Source of the DNA: an uncultured Glaciecola sp.
GTDB taxonomy: Bacteria > Pseudomonadota > Gammaproteobacteria > Enterobacterales > Alteromonadaceae
Direction: 5' to 3'
Assembly: GCA_947496235.1 (NCBI GenBank)
Contig: CANMCE010000001.1
Location: 372,001 to 436,000, forward strand
Length of the DNA stretch: 64,000 bases
Position numbers and translations under genes: made by a program. The notes under the pieces are model-generated. The model was not told where the DNA came from and ran no database searches. It saw nothing but the letters and a program-made list of their open reading frames with translations. Shown here in pieces: positions 37,826-47,611 of this stretch (positions are counted from its first letter, which is position 1; every line of letters begins with the position of its first letter).

Positions 37826-40800
37826 TTAACCTGTAATGCGCTTATGTAATTCCTGAACGGATTGTACATTACGTTTCGCGTCAGCAGCACTTGCTTTTAA
37901 CGTAGCGAATGCGGCATTCAGCGTTGTCGTATAAGGCACTTTATTCAACAAAGCTTCGCGGCGAATATAGACTGAATCAGTTATCGCCTGACGTCCTTCA
38001 GTTGTATTTACTACATAACAGTATTCACTGTTTTTGATAGCATCTACAATATTAGGACGACCTTCTGATACCTTATTTACTTCTTTGCAATCGATACCTG
38101 CGATTTCAAGAGCTTCGGCAGTGCCACGGGTTGCTTCGATAACAAAACCACTTTCCAGTAACTGTTTAGCTAAATCAACAATTCGCTTCTTATCATTATT
38201 TCGAACAGACAACAGAACTTTACCGGCTTCAGGTAAAGGTGCAGAAGCACCTAGGTTTGCTTTCGCATAGGCCTCTTCAAATGTCTCCCCGACGCCCATA
38301 ACTTCGCCTGTAGAACGCATCTCAGGACCAAGTAAAGGATCAACGCCTTGGAATTTAGCAAAAGGTAACACCACTTCTTTGACTGAGAAAAACGGCGGAA
38401 TGACTTCTTGGGTTACACCCTGCTCTTTCAACGATTTATTCACCATTGTTCGAGCTGCAACCTTGGCTAAAGGAATACCCGTCGCTTTAGATACAAAAGG
38501 AACAGTTCGAGCAGCCCTTGGGTTTACCTCAATCAAATAAACTTCATTGTCTTTAATTGCAAATTGGGTATTCATTAGGCCTTTCACACCTAACTCAAGT
38601 GCCATTTCTTTTACCTGAGTACGCATAACGTCCTGAATATCTTTATTCAATGAATAAGGAGGTAAACTACAAGCAGAATCACCAGAGTGTACGCCAGCTT
38701 GTTCAATATGTTCCATGATCCCGCCGATCACTACGTCGGTACCGTCGCAAATGGCGTCAATATCAACTTCTACTGCGTCATCAAGGAATCTATCTAACAA
38801 TACAGGCGCTTCGTTTGACACCTTCACCGCTTCATTTAGGTAGCGTTTTAAGTCTTTGAGGTCATACACAATTTCCATTGCTCGACCACCTAGAACATAA
38901 GAAGGTCGCACTACCAGTGGAAAACCAATTTCTTTTGCCTTTTCTAGTGCTTGTTCCATATTGCTCACAGTCGCATTAGCAGGTTGTTTCAAACCAAGCT
39001 TTTGCACCATTTTTTGAAAGCGTTCACGATCTTCTGCCATATCGATAGAATCTGGTGAAGTACCTATGATAGGTACGCCGTTTTTCTCTAGATCTCTAGC
39101 TAGTTTAAGTGGTGTTTGACCACCATATTGCACAATGACGCCCGTCGGTTTTTCAACTCGAACTATCTCTAATACATCTTCTAATGTAACAGGCTCAAAA
39201 TACAATCTATCTGACGTATCATAGTCGGTGGAAACAGTTTCAGGGTTACAGTTCACCATGATAGTTTCGTAACCATCTTCACGCATCGCCAGTGCCGCGT
39301 GTACGCAGCAATAATCAAACTCAATACCTTGACCAATTCGATTAGGGCCACCGCCAAGTACCATGATTTTTTTCTTGTTAGAGGGCGCAGCTTCACACTC
39401 TTCGTCGTAGCAAGAATACATATAAGCAGTTGAGGTAGAAAACTCTGCAGCACAGGTATCAACCCGTTTAAATACCGGCAGAACATCAAGCTTTGTTCTT
39501 TGTTCACGAACATTTGTTTCACTGGTATTAGTTAAAGTCGCTAAGCGGGCATCAGAAAAACCTTTACGTTTTAAATTTCGCATTAGGTTTTCGTCAATGC
39601 CAGTTAGCCCAACCCTGGACGACAATTTTTCCAGCTCAATGATTTCTTCGATTTGCACTAGGAACCAGCGATCAATATTGGTAAGTCTAAACACTTCTTC
39701 AATGCTCATACCTAATCTAAATGCATCGCCAATGTAGAAAATACGTTCAGCGCCAGGTTCTCTTAATTCATAAATTATTTTGCTTTGTGCTTCAGGGTCG
39801 TCAAGGTCAATGATGGGATCAAAGCCTGACACTCCAGTTTCTAGCCCTCGAAGTGCTTTTTGCAAAGATTCCTGCTGATTACGACCAATGGCCATAACCT
39901 CACCAACAGATTTCATTTGAGTAGTTAATCTATCGTTTGCGCCGGCGAACTTTTCGAAGTTAAAGCGTGGTATTTTAGTCACAACATAATCGATAGAAGG
40001 CTCAAACGAAGCTGGCGTTAATCCGCCGGTAATGTCGTTATCAAGTTCATCAAGGGTAAAGCCTACCGCTAGTTTTGCTGCAATTTTGGCGATTGGGAAG
40101 CCGGTAGCTTTAGACGCTAAAGCAGATGAGCGAGAAACCCTTGGGTTCATCTCAATGATGACAAGGCGTCCTGTTTTAGGATCCACACCAAATTGCACAT
40201 TAGACCCACCGGTTTCAACACCGATTTCACGTAGTACTGCCATAGCGGCATTACGCATAATCTGGAATTCTTTGTCGGTTAATGTTTGCGCTGGCGCTAC
40301 GGTAATTGAGTCACCAGTATGAACGCCCATGGCATCGATATTTTCAATAGTACAAACGATAATACAGTTATCCGCTTTATCGCGAACCACTTCCATTTCG
40401 TACTCTTTCCAACCAATTAAGGATTCGTCAATTAACAATTCATTGGTGGGAGATAAATCTAGGCCTCTGGCACAGATTTCATTAAATTCTTCGATATTGT
40501 AAGCAATACCACCACCTGAGCCGCCCATGGTGAAAGACGGGCGAATGATACAGGGAAAACCAATGCGCGATAAAACGTCATGAGCCTGTTCCATATCGTG
40601 AGCTATCTCAGCTCTTGGACATTCCAATCCGATTGATTTCATGGCTTTGTCGAATCTTTCGCGGTCTTCAGCTTTATCTATTGCGTCAGCTGTAGCACCT
40701 ATTAGTTCAACGTTAAATTCATCTAAAACACCATGCTTATTCAAGTCTAGAGCACAGTTAAGCGCAGTTTGTCCACCCATGGTAGGAAGGATGGCGTCTG

Positions 40801-41047
40801 GCTTTTCTTTAGCAATGATATTTCTGACCACTTCCCACTGAATTGGCTCGATATAAGTAGCGTCGGCCATTTCAGGATCTGTCATGATAGTTGCAGGGTT
40901 CGAGTTAACCAAAATAACTCGATAGCCTTCTTCTCTTAACGCTTTACAAGCTTGAGCACCTGAATAATCGAACTCACAGGCCTGGCCTATTACAATAGGA
41001 CCAGCGCCTAAAATCAAAATACTTTTGATGTCGGTACGTTTTGGCAT
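37826..41047 (-). CDS. carB: Carbamoyl-phosphate synthase large subunit
   Basis: A 1073-residue synthase subunit that makes carbamoyl phosphate from bicarbonate, ammonia (channelled from CarA) and two ATP, feeding pyrimidine and arginine synthesis. Two homologous ATP-grasp halves are visible, the first beginning [23 protein letters not shown] and the second near residue 555 with [24 protein letters not shown]-like allosteric C-terminal domain begins about residue 935. The length equals E. coli CarB. It follows carA after 9 bp in the same transcript. Confidence 0.98.
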   Translation of the reverse strand: MPKRTDIKSILILGAGPIVIGQACEFDYSGAQACKALREEGYRVILVNSNPATIMTDPEMADATYIEPIQWEVVRNIIAKEKPDAILPTMGGQTALNCALDLNKHGVLDEFNVELIGATADAIDKAEDRERFDKAMKSIGLECPRAEIAHDMEQAHDVLSRIGFPCIIRPSFTMGGSGGGIAYNIEEFNEICARGLDLSPTNELLIDESLIGWKEYEMEVVRDKADNCIIVCTIENIDAMGVHTGDSITVAPAQTLTDKEFQIMRNAAMAVLREIGVETGGSNVQFGVDPKTGRLVIIEMNPRVSRSSALASKATGFPIAKIAAKLAVGFTLDELDNDITGGLTPASFEPSIDYVVTKIPRFNFEKFAGANDRLTTQMKSVGEVMAIGRNQQESLQKALRGLETGVSGFDPIIDLDDPEAQSKIIYELREPGAERIFYIGDAFRLGMSIEEVFRLTNIDRWFLVQIEEIIELEKLSSRVGLTGIDENLMRNLKRKGFSDARLATLTNTSETNVREQRTKLDVLPVFKRVDTCAAEFSTSTAYMYSCYDEECEAAPSNKKKIMVLGGGPNRIGQGIEFDYCCVHAALAMREDGYETIMVNCNPETVSTDYDTSDRLYFEPVTLEDVLEIVRVEKPTGVIVQYGGQTPLKLARDLEKNGVPIIGTSPDSIDMAEDRERFQKMVQKLGLKQPANATVSNMEQALEKAKEIGFPLVVRPSYVLGGRAMEIVYDLKDLKRYLNEAVKVSNEAPVLLDRFLDDAVEVDIDAICDGTDVVIGGIMEHIEQAGVHSGDSACSLPPYSLNKDIQDVMRTQVKEMALELGVKGLMNTQFAIKDNEVYLIEVNPRAARTVPFVSKATGIPLAKVAARTMVNKSLKEQGVTQEVIPPFFSVKEVVLPFAKFQGVDPLLGPEMRSTGEVMGVGETFEEAYAKANLGASAPLPEAGKVLLSVRNNDKKRIVDLAKQLLESGFVIEATRGTAEALEIAGIDCKEVNKVSEGRPNIVDAIKNSEYCYVVNTTEGRQAITDSVYIRREALLNKVPYTTTLNAAFATLKASAADAKRNVQSVQELHKRITG

Positions 41048-41056
41048 TCTTTCTTC

Positions 41057-42208
41057 CTATTGCTTAGATTGGGTAATTAAATCGATAAAATGATCAAATA
41101 AATCTGCAGCTTCATGGGGTCCAGGGCTTGCTTCTGGGTGTCCTTGGAAACTGAACGCTGGTCTGTCAGTAAATTCAATACCTTGTAGAGAATTATCAAA
41201 TAAACTCACGTGGGTTACCTGTATGTTGTCAGGTAATGATGCTTGATCCGCGGCAAATCCATGGTTTTGGCTGGTGATCATAACTTTATTCGATCTCAGG
41301 TCTTTCACTGGGTGGTTTGCCCCGTGGTGACCAAATTTCATCTTAATTGTTTTAGCTCCTGCGGCTAACGCTAGTAGCTGATGGCCTAAACAAATACCAA
41401 ACACAGGAATTTTCTTTTCCAAAAACACTTTTATTGCGTCGATTGCGTAATCGCATGGCTCAGGGTCGCCAGGTCCGTTTGATAGGAAAACGCCGTCAGG
41501 ATTCATGGCTAATACTTCTTCTGCTGAGGTTTGCGCCGGTACTATAGTCAGTTTGCAGCCTCTGTCGACAAGCATTCTTAGAATGTTCTTTTTGGCACCG
41601 AAATCGTAAGCCACGACATTAAATTTATAGTCTTGAACATTTGTTGCGTGCCCAGAGCCTAGATTCCAAAGGCCATCAGACCAAGGGTGAGTGTCTTTAC
41701 AGCTTACGACTTTAGCGAGGTCCATCCCTTTAAGACCGGGGAAAGCTTTTGCTTTTTCTAAGGCTGCTTGAGTCGCTTCTTCGATATTATCAACATCTAG
41801 CTCAACTGTCATAATACAGCCGTTTTGCGCACCTTTGTCGCGAAGGATCCTAGTTAACCTTCGAGTATCTATGTCTGCAATACCTAAAATCTTATTCATT
41901 TTTAGATATTCTGAAAGTGATTGCTTGTTTCTAAAATTACTTGCAATTAAAGGTAAATCTCTAATGATGAGACCTTTTGCCCAAACTGTATCTGATTCAA
42001 CATCTTCTTCGTTGGTACCAGTATTGCCTATGTGAGGATAGGTAAGAGTAACAATTTGTTCGGCATAGGATGGATCTGTAAGAATTTCTTGATAACCTGT
42101 CATTGAAGTATTAAATACCACTTCACCAACAGAGTATCCGTGAGCACCGATTGCAGTTCCTTTAAATACAGAACCATCGGCGAGTACAAGCAGGGCAGAA
42201 ACAGCCAA
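41057..42208 (-). CDS. carA: Carbamoyl-phosphate synthase small subunit
   Basis: A 383-residue glutaminase subunit. The N-terminal CPSase domain ([31 protein letters not shown]) precedes a class I glutamine amidotransferase domain with nucleophile Cys in FGICLGHQL (about residue 271) and HPEASPGP with the His and Glu of the triad. The start is TTG at 42208, supported by a perfect AGGAGG six bases upstream; E. coli carA also starts with TTG. It is preceded by a 220-base leader that seems to carry an attenuator (see the leader ORF and hairpin). Confidence 0.98.
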   Translation of the reverse strand: MAVSALLVLADGSVFKGTAIGAHGYSVGEVVFNTSMTGYQEILTDPSYAEQIVTLTYPHIGNTGTNEEDVESDTVWAKGLIIRDLPLIASNFRNKQSLSEYLKMNKILGIADIDTRRLTRILRDKGAQNGCIMTVELDVDNIEEATQAALEKAKAFPGLKGMDLAKVVSCKDTHPWSDGLWNLGSGHATNVQDYKFNVVAYDFGAKKNILRMLVDRGCKLTIVPAQTSAEEVLAMNPDGVFLSNGPGDPEPCDYAIDAIKVFLEKKIPVFGICLGHQLLALAAGAKTIKMKFGHHGANHPVKDLRSNKVMITSQNHGFAADQASLPDNIQVTHVSLFDNSLQGIEFTDRPAFSFQGHPEASPGPHEAADLFDHFIDLITQSKQ

Positions 42209-42238
42209 GTCGACCTCCTGAAATGAGAGATAACTAAG

Positions 42239-42258
42239 AAAAACTTGCGTTAAGCAAG
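42239..42258 (-). terminator. Terminator-like hairpin in the carA leader (putative attenuator)
   Basis: On the - strand CTTGC (42258-42254), loop TTAAC, GCAAG (42248-42244), then TTTTT (42243-42239), about 30 bp before the carA TTG. The stem is short (5 bp) but the T5 run is immediate. The leader ORF stops inside the loop (TAA, 42252-42250), so a translating ribosome would block the stem. An upstream GCAAG (42325-42321) could pair with the 5' arm as an antiterminator. Confidence 0.5.
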
Positions 42259-42327
42259 AATTTCTATATTATTGTCCTCTTTCCTCGCAAAAAGAGGATA
42301 ACATGTCTCTACCAAAACACCTTGCAT
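42250..42327 (-). CDS. Putative 25-residue carAB leader peptide
   Basis: A small open frame starting with ATG at 42327 and preceded by AAAAAAGG four bases upstream, a good ribosome binding site. It encodes 25 residues (begins [13 protein letters not shown], ends EILA) and stops in the loop of the terminator-like hairpin before carA. Its middle contains the pyrimidine-rich RNA CCUCUUUUUG, which could be a UTP-sensitive pause as in pyrBI-type attenuation. No arginine-codon run is present (a single Arg codon), so pyrimidine control fits better than arginine control. Position, ribosome binding site and stop position are seen; expression and function are inference. Confidence 0.5.
   Translation of the reverse strand: MQGVLVETCYPLFARKEDNNIEILA
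42276..42297 (-). promoter_or_regulatory. Alternative hairpins inside the carA leader
   Basis: On the - strand CCTCTTT (42297-42291) can pair with AAAGAGG (42282-42276), or its CCTC with the nearer GAGG (42286-42283). These mutually exclusive stems lie in the middle of the leader ORF next to a U-rich tract, and could act as a pause hairpin. Confidence 0.35.
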
Positions 42328-42431
42328 GTTGCCTTTTTTCTTGATTGCAAGCCTTATTATTTAAGGATTCAATCCTCAATGACCACCAATCAAAACAAGC
42401 TGCAAGAATTTCTTTTTGGCAAATTCCGAGC

Positions 42432-42461
42432 ATTATATACAACAAATTAAACTAGGTCTAA
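42432..42461 (-). promoter_or_regulatory. Sigma-70 promoter for carAB
   Basis: On the - strand a perfect -10 box TATAAT (42437-42432) lies 18 bp after a weak -35 TTAGAC (42461-42456). Start would be near 42425, giving a leader of about 217 nt before carA. I saw no convincing ARG box in the leader. Confidence 0.65.
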
Positions 42462-42533
42462 CAGTTTTTAAATTGATTTTTAAATATGTAAAAACAAAGC
42501 TTTTATTACCATTATTAGACTTAAGCCCTAAAA

Positions 42534-43337
42534 TCACAACAATTCCAAAACATTCTGCATCGAAAACAGACCTTTTTCTTTACCTTTTAGCCATTGCGCT
42601 GCATGCAATGCGCCGTTGGCGAAGGTCAATCTACTCGAAGCTTTATGAGTAATTTCAAGGCGTTCCCCAAGCGTCGCAAACATGGCTGTATGCTCACCAA
42701 CAATGTCTCCTGCGCGTACTGTGGCAAAACCTATGGTTTCTCGTGATCTTTCTTCGGTAACACCTTCTCGGCCGTAAACCGCACATTGGTCTAGATTTCG
42801 ATCCAAAGCATCGGCAATTGACTGCCCTATTGCCATAGCTGTGCCCGATGGAGCATCTTTTTTAAATCTATGGTGGGCTTCGAGGATTTCGATATCTGCT
42901 GTGTCTCCCATGACTTTAGCAGCCGTTTTCACAAGATTCAGCATCAAATTAACGCCAACTGAATAGTTGGCAGCAAATACGACTGGGATATATTTTGCAG
43001 CCTCGTCAATCAAAGTTAGCTGTTCGGATGTAAGTCCTGTAGTACCAATAACTATTGGCGTTTTAGAATCTACGGCTAAGTGTAAATTCTGCTCTAATGC
43101 CTCAGGTAACGTAAAGTCAATGAGTACGTCAGCGTGTGTAATAATATCTTTTTTCAGTTCAACCACCTTGATATATTGCCGGCTAATTCCAGCTAATTCA
43201 CCTGCGTCCATTCCGATAAAGGGAGAATTTGACCTTACACTGGCAAATCCTAACGCGACAGATGAATGTGCATATGCGGCTTCGATAAGAACTCTACCCA
43301 TGCGACCATTTGCGCCTAAAATACCCACTTTTACCAT
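42534..43337 (-). CDS. dapB: 4-hydroxy-tetrahydrodipicolinate reductase
   Basis: A 267-residue NAD(P)H-dependent reductase of lysine and diaminopimelate synthesis. The N-terminal Rossmann motif is VGILGANGRMGR, and the substrate-binding/catalytic HHRFKKDAPSGTA contains the conserved His pair and Lys. IGTTGL and NYSVGVNLML are further family blocks. The ATG at 43337 is preferred to a TTG at 43364 because it begins exactly at the family start and has GGA upstream. It lies upstream of carAB in the same direction, separated by a 325-bp region that contains the carAB promoter and leader. Confidence 0.96.
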   Translation of the reverse strand: MVKVGILGANGRMGRVLIEAAYAHSSVALGFASVRSNSPFIGMDAGELAGISRQYIKVVELKKDIITHADVLIDFTLPEALEQNLHLAVDSKTPIVIGTTGLTSEQLTLIDEAAKYIPVVFAANYSVGVNLMLNLVKTAAKVMGDTADIEILEAHHRFKKDAPSGTAMAIGQSIADALDRNLDQCAVYGREGVTEERSRETIGFATVRAGDIVGEHTAMFATLGERLEITHKASSRLTFANGALHAAQWLKGKEKGLFSMQNVLELL

Positions 43338-43463
43338 TTCTTTGATTCCTTTGTTTAAGGTCAATTTGATGAGGGGTATTGTGCATTAATGTATGGCGAT
43401 TAGTAAGTCTAATCTGTTATTCTTTAGATGTTTTTTTACTTTTTTCGTTAAATTGGATTTACT

Positions 43464-44150
43464 ATGCAACAAGCAGATGTCTGGGATTTCCCTACCCGTC
43501 TTTTTCATTGGTTATTGGTAGCTGCGTTAATTTTTCAATATGTAAGTGGTGAGATTTTAGATGATGCTATGCAGTGGCACTTTTATATTGGTTACTTCAC
43601 TATTGGACTGATTGTTTTTCGACTATTGTGGGGCTTTGTTGGTCATACTCATTCAAGGTTTAGCCAATTTATTGTTGGCCCTGGCCGCGTGGTAAACTAT
43701 GTTAAAGGCCAAGATAGCCAGCATTATCTAACTCACAATCCATTAGGCGCTCTGTCAGTGATTGCTATTCTAGCAATAGTAGCAACCCAAGCGATCAGTG
43801 GACTTTTCATTGATGATGATATTTTCTTTCAAGGTCCTTGGTATGCAGCTGTGGATAAAGACACTGTAAGCTTAGCTAACACTATTCATCATACGTTTTA
43901 TAAGGTAATTATTGGATTAGCAATTTTGCATATCATTGCGATTGGGTTTTATCAGCGAGTCAAGAAACAAGCCATTGTGCAAAGTATGATACATGGTAAA
44001 AAGCCGACTCAAAAAGCTCACGCTTATCCAACGTTTAGTCGTTCTCTTGTTTGGCGCTTTTTAATCGTAGTGGCTATTTCGGCTGCTATAGTCTATTTAG
44101 GCGTTGAAGTGTTGTCACCAGAGCCAGTCGAAGAGTTTTTTGGATTCTGA
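43464..44150 (+). CDS. Cytochrome b561 family di-heme membrane protein
   Basis: A 228-residue inner-membrane cytochrome b of the Ni/Fe-hydrogenase-type b561 family. Four to five transmembrane helices are visible. Conserved histidines lie in LFHWLLVAAL, the second helix region WHFYIGYF, and the later IHHTFYKVIIGLAILHIIAI; these would bind two b hemes and pass electrons between quinol and a c-type cytochrome. Its convergent neighbour encodes a cytochrome c-prime, and in many proteobacteria these two are adjacent, suggesting an electron-transfer pair. Confidence 0.85.
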   Translation: MQQADVWDFPTRLFHWLLVAALIFQYVSGEILDDAMQWHFYIGYFTIGLIVFRLLWGFVGHTHSRFSQFIVGPGRVVNYVKGQDSQHYLTHNPLGALSVIAILAIVATQAISGLFIDDDIFFQGPWYAAVDKDTVSLANTIHHTFYKVIIGLAILHIIAIGFYQRVKKQAIVQSMIHGKKPTQKAHAYPTFSRSLVWRFLIVVAISAAIVYLGVEVLSPEPVEEFFGF

Positions 44151-44177
44151 TAAGGATTAACTCGCACTCGTTATCAT

Positions 44178-44219
44178 TAAAAAAGGACAAGCATGGTCCG
44201 CCATACTTGTCCTTTTACA
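44178..44219. terminator. Bidirectional terminator between cytochrome genes
   Basis: AAAAGGACAAG (44181-44191) pairs with CTTGTCCTTTT (44206-44216), with an inner ATGG/CCAT extension. Flanking A and T runs serve both convergent genes. Confidence 0.85.
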
Positions 44220-44235
44220 TTATTGAAACTTTTAT

Positions 44236-44715
44236 TTAGTCAGCTTTGTAAGCGTCGTGACATGCTTTACAAGTGCCGCCCACAGCACCTATAGCTTTAC
44301 GATAATTATCTTCATCTTTGCTAGCAGCAACTTTTTCTAAGGCTTGTGCAGCTTCAACCATATCCATGGCTTTTTGATTAAAATCAGCAGAATTTTCCCA
44401 AATAGCATCTAAAGCTTCAGTGTCTACGTCAAAGCCACTTGTATCAGGCGCAAAGTAATCTTCCATCATCATGCCAAGTTGTGCGATACGCTTGGCGTTT
44501 GTTTCCATTTTTGCTGCATCAAAATCGATCTGGCCTTTAGCCATTGCACCCAAAGGACCCATATTGGAATACACCAATTTTAAAATGGATTGGCGAAAAG
44601 CAACAATAGATTGCGCTTGTTTTTCAGATTTAACGCCGTGGTCATCGGCCAATGCAATGGTAGACAAGCCTGAGATTACTAGCCCACAGGCTAATGCCAT
44701 AACGGTTTTTTTCAT
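44236..44715 (-). CDS. Cytochrome c-prime
   Basis: A 159-residue periplasmic cytochrome. A signal peptide ends at IALA (residue 23). The mature four-helix bundle begins with RQSILKLVYSNMGPLGAMAKG, and the single heme site CKACH lies at the C-terminus (GGTCKACHDAYKAD), which is characteristic of class II cytochrome c-prime. Members bind NO or act in electron transfer. It is convergent with the b561 gene. Confidence 0.9.
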   Translation of the reverse strand: MKKTVMALACGLVISGLSTIALADDHGVKSEKQAQSIVAFRQSILKLVYSNMGPLGAMAKGQIDFDAAKMETNAKRIAQLGMMMEDYFAPDTSGFDVDTEALDAIWENSADFNQKAMDMVEAAQALEKVAASKDEDNYRKAIGAVGGTCKACHDAYKAD

Positions 44716-44816
44716 TTTATTTTCCTTGTGTGAAACGTTTTGAATAATTGATTTATCTTAATTTTTACAGCATGAATCGGCGAAAAGTTTATATTTTATT
44801 TTTAGTGGTCAAATCA

Positions 44817-45368
44817 TCAACGTTTTTGCTTAAGGATTTCCTTCGCTAACTCTGATATGGCCTTTCTCATAGCTTGCACCGAAGACAAATAGCCTTTGGT
44901 AGCTTGCCTAACTTGTATTTCAAAAGTATGACCTGTACTAGTCACATTTGCTTTCGAAAATTTAAAATACCCAGTTAATACTATATTGCCATCAAATGTT
45001 GGGTAAAAGCTGTCTAAATAAAGTTTTAACTTTTCACAATCACGGCAGGTATCGACAAAATTAGTCGCATCTGTTTGCTGGTTTAAATCAAACACCAGAA
45101 CATTCTTTAACATTGTGTCTAGATCCACAGCCCATTGATGATAATTAGCAATATAAAGTTTGTGACTCTGCTCCAACATTACAATATTTTTCTGCTGTAA
45201 ATATGCAGGGATTGCGACAATCTCAACGCTAACACTTTGGTTTCCCTCTTCCCATTGCATCACTAAGGGTTTATCTTCAAGTAAATAATAATGGGTTTCT
45301 GGCACCGACTCAGTAGTCACACAACCAAATAAAATTGTTATCAGCAGCAAAATTACAGATTTTTTCAT
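44817..45368 (-). CDS. pqiC: PqiC-like lipoprotein (ABC-type transport auxiliary)
   Basis: A 183-residue outer-membrane lipoprotein with lipobox LFGC (Cys 16). The THYYLLEDKP start of the mature part and the VEIVAIPAYLQQKNIV block match the PqiC/YmbA family, which forms the outer-membrane end of the PqiABC lipid-transport tunnel. The ATG overlaps the pqiB stop by 4 bp, so translation is coupled. It is the last gene of a four-gene operon. Confidence 0.85.
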   Translation of the reverse strand: MKKSVILLLITILFGCVTTESVPETHYYLLEDKPLVMQWEEGNQSVSVEIVAIPAYLQQKNIVMLEQSHKLYIANYHQWAVDLDTMLKNVLVFDLNQQTDATNFVDTCRDCEKLKLYLDSFYPTFDGNIVLTGYFKFSKANVTSTGHTFEIQVRQATKGYLSSVQAMRKAISELAKEILKQKR

Positions 45369-46975
45369 TTATCTTCACCCGATGAATTGTCAGGATTGGG
45401 TTCTTTGTCTTCTGGCGCAGCATCACTAAAAATAAGAGAATTGGGCTTGTTACTGATATCAGATATCATGGGCTGCACCATTAATAACGTTTGCTCTAAC
45501 TCATCTAAGCTTGACATTAGCCTATGGTAAACGGCTGAATCCGGTTGCACTCCCTGTAAAGCATCATCCACCTCTTTCATAGTGGATTCTATAGTATTCA
45601 CAAGTGACTGCATCGAAATTAAAGTGTCTTGGGCCACTAAAACAGTTTGATCAGTACTTTGTAATAATTGTTCGATGGGAAGCGCATTTAGCTTTTCTAA
45701 TAAGGCATCAGTTTTACTTAAAAGAGAAGCAAAACCGCCTTCAGCCAAAGGAATTATGGGATATTCACCAAAGGTCTCATAGTTACCAACACCGGCTGGA
45801 TTAAAATCTAAAGTCACCTTCAAAGAGCCTGTAATGTAATTGGCGGTTTCAATTCTTGCTTGCAAACCGTTTTTAATCCAATGCTCAAAATGCTCGGTAA
45901 AGCCTTCTATATTACTTTCGTTTGAACGCTGAGTAATGCGAGCAGGTTCAATATTGATAACCACTGGTATTCGGGTTTCGTTTTCCCGTATTTCATTCGT
46001 TTCGTAAAAGCCTAGGTAAGGTTTAGCAACTCTACCGATTTTAATTCCTCTGTACTCGACAGGAGCGCCAGTATCCAAACCACCAACTGTTTCTTCAACC
46101 AAAATGACGTAAGTTATGGTTTCGTATTGCCTTTCTTCAATTGTCGCTAGTTGTGAAGGATACAGCTTAAACGTAGTGGATTCTGAAACAGCTTCACCTG
46201 GTGTTAGATCTTCAGGTACATCAAAAGCAACACCACCAGCCACTAAGGACTCAAGTGAAGAAAAATCTACTTCTATGCCACTAACACTGGTGGAAACTGT
46301 GATACCACTAGCATTCCAAAAATGGGTATTAGATGTGACCAGCTTATCAAAGGGAGCGCGAATAAAAATACCATAGGTGATGCTTCTATCTTCTATATCA
46401 AAATCTATGGATTCCACAACGCCAACTGAAATTCCGCGATACACTACGGGATTTCCTTCAAATAAGGACTTCCCACCATAAGAGATCAAATCTAGTTTGA
46501 TCCCAGCCTCAGATGGCGATGCCACAGGAGGACGGCTAAGGCCAACAAATGAGTCACTTAGATTTTTTTCTTCTCCTGGCTCTAATGCGATGTAAGCGCC
46601 AGATAGTAAAGTGCCAACACCACTAATTCCAGTGGCACCTATACGCGGGCGCACTACCCAAAAATGGCTGTCTATTTTTAAAAATCGTTGCGCATCTCGA
46701 TTAATTTTGATGTCTGTTAAGATAGACTTTCCATCATCGGCAAAGCGGATTCGTTCAACTCTACCAATATCAACATTACGATATTTTACTAAGGTTCGGC
46801 GGGCTTCGATGCCTTGGGCATCATCAAATTGTACTATGATATCTATGCCCCGATTAAGCCAACTTTGATACAAGAGTCCCCCACCAACGAGCGCTGCAAT
46901 AATTGGTAATAGCCATACCCAAGAAATACCTTTTTTGTTTTTGATCTCAGGAATAACGGGTTGTTGGTCGGTCAT
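45365..46975 (-). CDS. pqiB: PqiB-like MCE protein (periplasmic lipid-transport tube)
   Basis: A 536-residue protein with an N-terminal transmembrane anchor (VWLLPIIAALVGGGLLY, about 19-38), three MCE/MlaD domains (for example DIIVQFDDAQGIEARRTLVKYR, IKLDLISYGGKSLFEGNPVVYR and ETVGGLDTGAPVEYRG) and a C-terminal helical region (about 430-510). PqiB hexamers stack into a syringe-like channel between the inner and outer membranes. The length is near E. coli PqiB (546). It lies between pqiA and pqiC with 6 bp and -4 bp spacing. Confidence 0.92.
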   Translation of the reverse strand: MTDQQPVIPEIKNKKGISWVWLLPIIAALVGGGLLYQSWLNRGIDIIVQFDDAQGIEARRTLVKYRNVDIGRVERIRFADDGKSILTDIKINRDAQRFLKIDSHFWVVRPRIGATGISGVGTLLSGAYIALEPGEEKNLSDSFVGLSRPPVASPSEAGIKLDLISYGGKSLFEGNPVVYRGISVGVVESIDFDIEDRSITYGIFIRAPFDKLVTSNTHFWNASGITVSTSVSGIEVDFSSLESLVAGGVAFDVPEDLTPGEAVSESTTFKLYPSQLATIEERQYETITYVILVEETVGGLDTGAPVEYRGIKIGRVAKPYLGFYETNEIRENETRIPVVINIEPARITQRSNESNIEGFTEHFEHWIKNGLQARIETANYITGSLKVTLDFNPAGVGNYETFGEYPIIPLAEGGFASLLSKTDALLEKLNALPIEQLLQSTDQTVLVAQDTLISMQSLVNTIESTMKEVDDALQGVQPDSAVYHRLMSSLDELEQTLLMVQPMISDISNKPNSLIFSDAAPEDKEPNPDNSSGEDK

Positions 46976-46981
46976 AGAAAC

Positions 46982-47611
46982 TTACATATCCTTTTGTTGT
47001 TTATCCCATATTAAGCGCAAATCAAATTGATGTGCAGCTAACATGGTCAGGATGACAACGCATGCAAAGGCACGTGCGGCGACGCCCGGTTCAACTACCA
47101 TGATATTCGAAACATGGACTAAGGCAACTAAAATTGCGACTACAAACACATCTATCATTGACCATTTTCCAATGAACTCGGTAACTTTATACATAAAAGT
47201 TAGCTCATTTTCAGATAGTCTAGAGTCTTTACGAGTGCAATAGCACAACCAGAAAATGATCAAGATTTTAGCGATTGGGATAAAAATACTGGCGGTAAAA
47301 ATAATCCCAGCGACCAAATAAGATTCATGTTCCATAAAAGCCAATATGCCTTGAATTATTGTGCTTGGTTCTCTTTGTCCTAACATGGTATTTACCATGA
47401 TTGGATAGGTATTGGCTGGAATATATAAAATAATCGCAGTAATGAGCAAGGCTATGGTTTTTTGCACACTCTGAGGTCTTCGCACATGGACATGAGTGCC
47501 ACAACGTTTACAGCTTTTGGTTTGCCCCTCATTTATTGTATAGCAAATATGGCAGGCTTTTTTTCCCATACTTGCTGCAGTATTTTGAGGATAGTTTGCT
47601 TTATCAGTCAT
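46982..47611 (-). CDS. PqiA-like inner-membrane protein, second half
   Basis: A 209-residue PqiA domain protein. It has an N-terminal zinc-ribbon (CHICYTINEGQTKSCKRCG) followed by four membrane helices with TYPIMVNTMLGQREPSTI and the conserved GKWSMIDVFVVAILVALV. E. coli PqiA (417 residues) contains two such units in one chain; here they are two genes that overlap by 8 bp. It is the inner-membrane partner of PqiB. The first-half gene is immediately upstream. Confidence 0.85.
   Translation of the reverse strand: MTDKANYPQNTAASMGKKACHICYTINEGQTKSCKRCGTHVHVRRPQSVQKTIALLITAIILYIPANTYPIMVNTMLGQREPSTIIQGILAFMEHESYLVAGIIFTASIFIPIAKILIIFWLCYCTRKDSRLSENELTFMYKVTEFIGKWSMIDVFVVAILVALVHVSNIMVVEPGVAARAFACVVILTMLAAHQFDLRLIWDKQQKDM

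Noticed and set aside
42361-42420. Possible ARG box (ATTGAATCCTTAAATAAT) in the carA leader
   Set aside because: Only the left half resembles the ArgR consensus and the right half fails; I would not call ArgR control from it.
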